8,817 bases of DNA from Chlamydiota bacterium (GTDB lineage: Bacteria > Chlamydiota > Chlamydiia > Chlamydiales > Criblamydiaceae): NCBI GenBank assembly GCA_021772365.1, contig JAJFMC010000107.1:1-8817 (forward strand). The letters are read 5' to 3'. Under the pieces are notes generated by a model, which was not told the DNA's origin, made no database searches, and saw only the letters and a program-made list of their open reading frames with translations. The translations under genes and the position numbers were made by a program. Positions 7,701 to 8,817 of this stretch are shown here, in pieces (positions within the stretch are counted from its first letter, which is position 1; each line of letters opens with the position of its first letter).

Positions 7701-8796
7701 AGTATTTAAGCTTATCCAGTATCTCCCCAGTAATTTTATCACTTCCCAGCCACAGCATGGAAACACGAAACTCTGTTTTTGTCATTCCATTAGATACAAC
7801 CCCTTTAACGTTATTCTCATATTCAGCGTCGACTTTCTCCCACGCTTTTTCCGGGATGTCTTGGTAGATACTATTCAAATAGTAGAATTCAGCACTGTCT
7901 GAAGGGATGGGCAATGTTATCTCGTCTGTATTTGTTGGTGCTTTGTGCTTCCACTGGTTAAAGCTAAATAAATTTAGAGTGTTGCTCTTAATCTTTTTGT
8001 TGTGCTGTTTAAAGAATTTTAGTGTTTCATCTAATTTTTTCCCTCCATCGGAAAAATAGGATAAGCTATTGAAATTTGATTGCATAAGCTGCAATGGGCG
8101 TATGGAGATGGGATATGATACGAGTGCAGGATCCAAATCCCTTACTAATGTAATCCCTATTGCAAAGGCCCTATACATAGCGATCATCCTGTCTGCATAA
8201 GATACAGAACTGGCAGCGAATAGTGTGTTGACAGCTCGCGTCATGAGGTGATAGAGCTTTTGGCACTGTTCTTTATTCTGTGGTATGGAATGTATAGGGA
8301 AATCCAACAATGCTTGTGTAAGCTCGATACATGCCAGATCGTTTTCACCACCATGAACGGCTTGTTCTGATGCTTCTATGAGCTTGCGGAAATACTGTCT
8401 TTGTGACTTTGGTGTTGTCTTTTTCAAGTCTATAGGATTTGGAAATTTGATCGGCTTCGGTAGCTTACCACCGAATGACGTTTTCGGTGACATTTTATAC
8501 TTTTCTTCCCACTGACCAATCGTTTCATGAAGCGTTTTACTTACATCGGGATATTTTTGTTTTGCTGTCAAGGTTTTGAATGGCTCGTGCGTACGTCTTG
8601 GTAGAGACATCGCTCCACTGGCTTCTTTGAGGACTTTATTGACAATTTTTAGTCCTTCACGGATTTCTTGATTGGATAGAGCTTGTCCTTGAAGAAGTTG
8701 TGAGGCTTTTCGTTTTAAGGCATTTCGTATGGTCTTCGGGTGAATCGAACCTTTCTTTAATTTGAGAATCCTTCGTGCAAATCTCTCGGCTCCCAT
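4765..8796 (-). CDS. N-terminal half of a giant DUF3638-family protein (1343 codons)
   Basis: I infer this is the N-terminal part of a DUF3638/DUF3645-type giant protein; the family's biochemical role is unknown. No signal peptide or membrane segment is visible, so a cytoplasmic location is likely. Residues 1-60 are a strongly basic, helical start (RFARRILKLKKGSIHPKTIR). Residues 100-800 look mostly helical. Around residues 839-864 is a NGIPL...Y..AFG block that resembles a block I remember from fungal DUF3638 proteins. Residues 908-917 form a Ser/Asp patch (SSSSDSDDDY). Residues of about 920-1160 are beta-rich with many Trp, including KRFLVIENAEGKLKVILPKL. A TPR-like hairpin follows near 1167-1209. 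The frame ends RQLTTQN at a TAG, with a second in-frame TAG two codons later, just where the helicase-core frame opens. ATG 8796 is the first ATG, but it lacks a Shine-Dalgarno sequence. The frame also stays open to the window edge (QLAKLLK-M), so the true start may lie outside. Coding status is very sure, family placement good. Confidence 0.88.
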   Translation of the reverse strand: MGAERFARRILKLKKGSIHPKTIRNALKRKASQLLQGQALSNQEIREGLKIVNKVLKEASGAMSLPRRTHEPFKTLTAKQKYPDVSKTLHETIGQWEEKYKMSPKTSFGGKLPKPIKFPNPIDLKKTTPKSQRQYFRKLIEASEQAVHGGENDLACIELTQALLDFPIHSIPQNKEQCQKLYHLMTRAVNTLFAASSVSYADRMIAMYRAFAIGITLVRDLDPALVSYPISIRPLQLMQSNFNSLSYFSDGGKKLDETLKFFKQHNKKIKSNTLNLFSFNQWKHKAPTNTDEITLPIPSDSAEFYYLNSIYQDIPEKAWEKVDAEYENNVKGVVSNGMTKTEFRVSMLWLGSDKITGEILDKLKYFHSLNQFAIMTELMIGEKETTLQKIDLTNIRHNDRLTPETFFNIEWEMRTNRQDQNKYLKIKLGQKIGGANTHRINPKKKPGIAFEPKLTYTKNYAPDWWPGKSRTKVPLPSRAKAHELIERETSADMSLFSPYKDVNSSILENKSELVFHANIKPNLSTHLLKDYLENHLEQLERKENRTWFKLSLFHHQSLSLNLKDEPLLAKQLLEAFDQAIKTTQWQLNSLNGGAGRKTRRLNDFNREEQSSALDKYLFLLDMKTRLFSHIDNLNTQSFYAGSDFNDNLSGSIKMKTVSSSSSNKNTAYIGESSSKAKKQINDCSHVEKLRNQLREVIKEEALKKKKDHTKNYLYASMILAISYESYPPITKEEHLELFKALNLCNYEIRSEQGSQIFITKLHLQDIKHLVYKTVSKYNQPIYEFMKQDNSTLSLLLEELYGISLSKTAKWENHHPVYIHKDKHHNEYRVNVATGVITCNGIPLKGYQLIYTDKMYKQAFGEKPFCNAVVSSNQNPVKYTIEDEKGAKIHIYRSCRRIEGKVCGEYGISSSSDSDDDYAVTDGLSYGQKEQVVRIEKELDGRLYVFIPQESLPHIDGKEEYCDWWPSFAKHPYHQNYSTWLSIDNKEETNVKIVDAKKNEVVACISQEGLLDDFSHSKEHVTNTFIDLSKTSMWTSLTHFEEPYYISAKQSISNVSDANVTVDFTRYSTHNGKMMRFTSKDHSTNNLANTRLHWEQDPQWFISSRQEVVGFPQLKRFLVIENAEGKLKVILPKLTYSDTASNCSDHEINCMTIEIDNEGNLLPQSTYEFAYCAYHSLMNKQYEQAMVFLKEAHSLQPYSPETLRVLGWMVVSEDESPDNVPDALAIKLYAAWIGNDNLFRNNPSTITSFDLKETESLYTHYAAPEHWQAYWLDQAYWPDKLSNRPRFSAKVAYLYQRYLSVRKAVSEGLRVDSTTKLEKNFSSTCRRRAPVDREFKYRQLTTQN
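5170..5298 (-). other. TPR-like helical hairpin
   Basis: At residues of about 1167-1209 of the upstream frame the protein reads AYHSLMNKQYEQAMVFLKEA, then HSLQPYSPETLRVLGWMV. This fits a tetratricopeptide-type A..L....Y..A...L..A..L.P spacing. One clear hairpin is visible, followed by further helices rich in Trp and Tyr. Such modules usually bind other proteins; here it sits directly before the break and the helicase core. Confidence 0.6.
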
Positions 8797-8817
8797 TTTT
8801 AATAGTTTTGCTAGTTG

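Noticed and set aside
5075..7902. Plus-strand frames at 5075-5278, 5953-6186, 6893-7132 and 7696-7902, and a second minus-strand frame at 5766-5984
   Set aside because: They are fully embedded in the 1343-codon frame, which has normal protein composition throughout. They are short and have no independent start signals or recognisable motifs.

Overview
The whole window is coding on the minus strand and holds, in essence, one giant gene. There is no intergenic DNA, RNA gene, mobile element, CRISPR array or recognisable promoter or terminator. Reading from right to left, an open frame of 1343 codons (8796 to 4765) is followed by a second minus-strand frame, shifted by +1. The second frame is open from 4778 down to position 1 and runs out of the window with 1592 complete codons and no stop.

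I recognise the second frame as the helicase-like core of the DUF3638/DUF3645 family of giant proteins of unknown function. It shows a Walker A P-loop (MMGAGKTEVL), a Walker B/DExD box (ITFDEVDAIL), a DUF3645-type PY-A-N-TP-QF block, a motif V-like stretch (SRITGAN), a motif VI-like stretch (QGVMRMRQ) and a glutamine/glutamate-rich tract. The first frame carries features expected in the N-terminal half of the same proteins: a NGIPL...AFG block, a beta-rich domain and a TPR-like helical hairpin. The two frames overlap by only 11 bases, at a run of four A. The second frame has no credible start codon or ribosome binding site. The simplest reading is a single gene of more than 2930 codons that carries a one-base frameshift, which may be real or a sequencing error.

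The organism cannot be fixed from this window alone. AT-rich coding DNA (about 40% GC by eye) and a giant DUF3638-type protein fit an amoeba-associated intracellular bacterium, with an environmental chlamydia (Parachlamydia/Simkania/Waddlia type) as my first guess and a Legionella-like gammaproteobacterium as an alternative. This is inference. The function of the family is not established. What the sequence supports is a very large cytoplasmic P-loop NTPase with superfamily-2-like motifs and a long protein- or nucleic-acid-interaction region in front of it.
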